Shown piece by piece: positions 61,538-64,000 of a DNA stretch of 64,000 nucleotides. Numbering within the stretch: the first letter of the stretch is position 1; each line of letters starts with the position of its first letter. The DNA comes from SXRF01 sp039808985. GTDB taxonomy: Bacteria; Pseudomonadota; Alphaproteobacteria; Rickettsiales; SXRF01. A program made the translations under genes and the position numbers. Below the pieces are notes generated by a model. That model worked only from the letters and a program-made list of their open reading frames with translations. It ran no database searches and was not told the origin of the DNA. The stretch is taken from assembly GCA_039808985.1 (NCBI GenBank), contig JBDHUC010000002.1:61479-125478 (forward strand), written 5' to 3'.

Positions 61538-62323
61538 ATGAATAGATGCGCAACAATTTTATATTCACTTATAGCAGCAGCAAGCCTTGGCTTCCTGGCT
61601 GGTTGCGAACAAGCTGAAACCGCTGGCGATGCTTCGCAGATAGAAGCCCTGAGAAAAAGTGGGAACGCATTGATCGAAAGCGGCAAAGAGCAGGAAGCCA
61701 TTGTTGTTTTCGACAAGATCATCACGCTCGATCCCAAAAACGCCCTGGCATATAATGGCAAGGCCGTAGCCTTCGACCATAGCGGGAACCATTTAGCAGC
61801 ACAGGACCTATACCAGACCGCGCTTAAATTATCGCCCAATTCTCTGGCTATAAAAAACAACCTGGCCATGTCGCTTATCCTTAACAAGCAAATAAAACAG
61901 GCTATCGCAATACTTGAACCGCTTTCCAAAAAACCGGGGATTGATAAAGACCAATCCGGGGATACCATCCGCCATAACCTTGCCCTGGCTTACGGTATTT
62001 CCGGTCAATATGACAAAGCCACCAAAATTAACCGCAGGGATTTAAGCATCAAGGAAGCAAAGGAAAATATAGAATATTATAAGGACTATATTGCTAATAA
62101 TAGTGATACAACCAAAAAGGGTGGCAATAACAGCATACAGAAAATAGAAAATAATGAGCATAAGGCTGGCTTCATAAACCCGCCTGAATCAATTGCCCCG
62201 GCTAAAAAACAACTATCTTCCGCCACTAAAAAAACACCGGATAAACCAAAGGCCAAACCGCCGGAAGAAGCTAATGAGCCTGGCTTTTTCTCAAGGATGA
62301 CCAGTTATGATTACCCTGATTAA
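61538..62323 (+). CDS. TPR lipoprotein (TadD-like)
   Basis: A 261-aa protein with a lipoprotein signal (AASLGFLAGC, lipid on Cys). At least four TPRs follow (ALRKSGNALIESGKEQEAIVVFDKIITLDP, ALAYNGKAVAFDHSGNHLAAQDLYQTALKLSP, in blocks). The C-terminal tail is Lys/Pro-rich. TadD-type TPR lipoproteins are regular members of tad loci. It is directly downstream of the TadG-like gene. Confidence 0.85.
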   Translation: MNRCATILYSLIAAASLGFLAGCEQAETAGDASQIEALRKSGNALIESGKEQEAIVVFDKIITLDPKNALAYNGKAVAFDHSGNHLAAQDLYQTALKLSPNSLAIKNNLAMSLILNKQIKQAIAILEPLSKKPGIDKDQSGDTIRHNLALAYGISGQYDKATKINRRDLSIKEAKENIEYYKDYIANNSDTTKKGGNNSIQKIENNEHKAGFINPPESIAPAKKQLSSATKKTPDKPKAKPPEEANEPGFFSRMTSYDYPD

Positions 62324-62456
62324 GCGCTGAATTACTGGATTATTTTCTGAAATTCCTGGAATTGCTTGCTTTTTAGCAGTTTTTGCATTAACTTAATTAA
62401 CTAAATATTAAGCTCTGCTACCCTAAAATCCTTGGCATAACGTATATAGATAATAA

Positions 62457-63566
62457 ATGGCTATAATGAAAAATAAATTACCGGGATTTTTGTTAGCAGG
62501 TATTTTTGCGATTGCATTGCCGCTTTGCATGCAACCCTCCCCATCCCAGGCCCAGGTGATTGATCCGCTAATCGAAGGCGCTAAATTATGCACCCGCCAT
62601 CTCCAGCGCTATGAAACCCAATATGGCATTCCATCGCACCTGCTATCGGCAATTGCCTCGACTGAATCAGGGCGCTACCATGATGGGCTTAAAATCAAAC
62701 TGCCATGGCCATGGACCATAAATGCCGAAGGCAAGGGCTATTTCTTTGATACAAAGGAAGAAGCGGTGGCGGCGGCTTTAAAATTGCAGGCACGCGGGGT
62801 TGAAAGTATCGACGTTGGCTGTATGCAGGTAAATATACATCATCATCCCGAGGCCTTCGTATCAATGTCACAGGCTTTCGAGCCTGAGAATAACGTGGCT
62901 TATGCCGCAAGCTTCCTGCGCAACCTCTATCAGGAGGAAGGTTCATGGAAGAAGGCCGCCAGTGATTACCATTCAAAAACCCCGGATCGCGGCAGGCAGT
63001 ATGTCGGGCTGGTTTATGATAGCTGGTTCAAGATAATTGATAAATTACGCTCTGCCCGTCTTAATGTGCCAGAAAGCTCAGTTAATGGGCTTAGGGATAT
63101 GAAAAGGCCAGAGTCCAGCGTTCAGGCTGCCATACCTTCCGGCCCTAAATATATAAAAGTTTCCGATTCGGCTGGCAGCCAGAAAGAAGCTATTTATAAA
63201 ACACCAAGCATGAAAAGTATAAAAGTTACTGCTCAGGGTACGGCAATAGGCAGCAACGAATCAAGGAAGCGTGAAAACGGTATAATAATTGTTCAGCCTG
63301 AAATATCGGCAGCATCGGCTAATCCCGAAATTAAAAGGGTGAATGCTTCGCTTCCTGGCCCGGAAACCATGGTAGTTGCTGATGCAAGCAACGCCAGCAA
63401 CAAGCAGAGCATACTGGACCTTCCGCCCAGCGCAGGCTCTCCTGCTCCTGCAGCGGCTGATCCGGGCGCAAAGATCATACGCATTGATAATAAATTAGTT
63501 AGTGCTAGACACCCGGTAAATACTGTGACAAAAAAATCTGGCCCTAATTTCATTTTCAACGATTGA
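62457..63566 (+). CDS. Periplasmic lytic transglycosylase (SLT domain)
   Basis: A 369-aa protein with a signal peptide (FLLAGIFAIALPLCMQ). The SLT domain starts with YGIPSHLLSAIASTESGRYH (catalytic E70), then DVGCMQVNIHHHPEAF and NNVAYAASFLRNLYQEEGSWKKAASDYHS in blocks. The C-terminal half is low-complexity. It cleaves peptidoglycan glycan strands, and such enzymes often accompany secretion and pilus systems by opening the wall. It follows the tad-like cluster after 133 bp, with a promoter possible in the gap. Confidence 0.9.
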   Translation: MAIMKNKLPGFLLAGIFAIALPLCMQPSPSQAQVIDPLIEGAKLCTRHLQRYETQYGIPSHLLSAIASTESGRYHDGLKIKLPWPWTINAEGKGYFFDTKEEAVAAALKLQARGVESIDVGCMQVNIHHHPEAFVSMSQAFEPENNVAYAASFLRNLYQEEGSWKKAASDYHSKTPDRGRQYVGLVYDSWFKIIDKLRSARLNVPESSVNGLRDMKRPESSVQAAIPSGPKYIKVSDSAGSQKEAIYKTPSMKSIKVTAQGTAIGSNESRKRENGIIIVQPEISAASANPEIKRVNASLPGPETMVVADASNASNKQSILDLPPSAGSPAPAAADPGAKIIRIDNKLVSARHPVNTVTKKSGPNFIFND

Positions 63567-63582
63567 TTCCAAAGATAAATCT

Positions 63583-63765
63583 ATGGCTAAATTTGAACAG
63601 ATACCAGTATATAGTCTGGAAGTTGCATGCGATGGCGGCGGCGGAGCGCTTGGCCATCCCAAGGTTTATTTAAAAATAGAGCCAGAAAAAGGCTCCATAG
63701 CCTGTCCTTATTGCAGCCGCACCTATGTGCTTGAGCAAAGCGGCAGGAAATCAGCTTCGCACTAA
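63583..63765 (+). CDS. NDUFS6-like CHCC zinc-finger protein
   Basis: A 60-aa protein matching the zf-CHCC family: VACDGGGGALGHPKVYL, then IACPYCSRTYVLE (Cys, His, Cys, Cys ligands). It is the bacterial relative of mitochondrial complex I accessory subunit NDUFS6, common in alphaproteobacteria. It lies 16 bp after the transglycosylase gene. The role in bacteria is not settled. Confidence 0.9.
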   Translation: MAKFEQIPVYSLEVACDGGGGALGHPKVYLKIEPEKGSIACPYCSRTYVLEQSGRKSASH

Positions 63766-63808
63766 TTGCCCTAACACACAATCCTGTGAGGCGCGCCGCC
63801 GCAACAAC

Positions 63809-63898
63809 GTCATACTGTGGACGGCGAAGCCGTAGCACAGGATCTCAATCCGTAATCCCAAGATCCTGCGCAATTGCTGTTGCAATTCGCAGTATGAC
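63809..63898. repeat. Intergenic two-hairpin palindromic element
   Basis: Bounded by GTCATACTG and CAGTATGAC. Unit one is ATACTGTG...CACAGGAT with arms ACGGC/GCCGT. Unit two is ATCCTGCG...CGCAGTAT with arms AATTGC/GCAATT. The remaining bases of 63766-64000 hold no recognisable gene. It is the clearest full-length copy outside coding sequence and shows the complete two-unit layout. Confidence 0.88.
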
Positions 63899-64000
63899 GG
63901 CACAATAAAAATAATTTTAAAAACCCACTTCCAGACCAGCTTATTTCATTTTTATATTTGTCGTGTGGTTGGGAATATTCCATAAGAAGCCGTAGTGGCC

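Noticed and set aside
1..64000. CRISPR array or cas genes
   Set aside because: No regularly spaced direct repeats of CRISPR type and no Cas-like protein were seen; the repeats present are palindromic elements at scattered sites.

Overview
The window reads as a chromosomal segment of an alphaproteobacterium, probably in or near Rickettsiales. The evidence is an archaeal-type valyl-tRNA synthetase, the recG-sdhE-mfd neighbourhood, a CobS/CobT pair, an LdtR-like MarR regulator, a UbiH-type hydroxylase, a bactofilin, TadE/TadG pilus proteins and an NDUFS6-like zinc-finger protein. In addition, short palindromic elements sit in frame inside essential genes, as the Rickettsia palindromic elements do. 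The organism keeps thiC, kdpD, cfa and alkB, so it does not look like a fully reduced obligate parasite. No species is claimed.

Positions 1-12449 are a defence island. A tightly overlapping operon encodes, in order, a C5-cytosine DNA methyltransferase (5' end outside the window), a Vsr mismatch endonuclease, a sigma-70 factor fused to ankyrin repeats, a MORC/MutL-like GHKL ATPase, a Z1-domain superfamily II helicase, a PD-(D/E)XK nuclease-fold protein and an AIPR protein. This is the composition of the computationally predicted restriction systems built round MutL/MORC-like ATPases, with an unusual sigma factor built in. It is followed by an AbiEi/AbiEii toxin-antitoxin pair whose promoter lies inside a perfect inverted repeat. 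A calcineurin-like phosphoesterase and a convergent pair, AlkB plus a BMT5-like methyltransferase, close the accessory part.

Positions 14973-30869 hold mostly minus-strand housekeeping genes: cfa, valS, asd, a ParDE module, rpmB and an LdtR-like regulator. Plus-strand cobST, an HxlR regulator divergent from a DUF4142/cupredoxin pair, and an ABC-F protein lie among them, with several unrecognised small proteins. Positions 30976-43339 hold tRNA-Cys, a triple SPOR-like protein, rimO, a HigBA module, recG, a prepilin, a PAS/degenerate-GGDEF protein, sdhE, a Phd-VapC module and mfd. Positions 43484-53460 hold kdpD, a ceramidase-family protein, recA, alaS, thiC and a BrnTA module. Positions 53597-63765 hold a flavoprotein, a bactofilin, two unrecognised proteins, ubiH, an SGNH-fold protein lacking its catalytic residues, a TadE-TadE-TadG-TPR cluster, a lytic transglycosylase and a zinc-finger protein.

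Two themes deserve attention. First, the ankyrin-sigma factor is translationally coupled into the MORC/Z1 restriction-like operon. Second, several families of short repeats have expanded essential proteins (ValRS, AlaRS, Mfd, ThiC). One hairpin family is read in the same orientation and frame in three unrelated genes. Five toxin-antitoxin modules of different families are scattered through the 64 kb.
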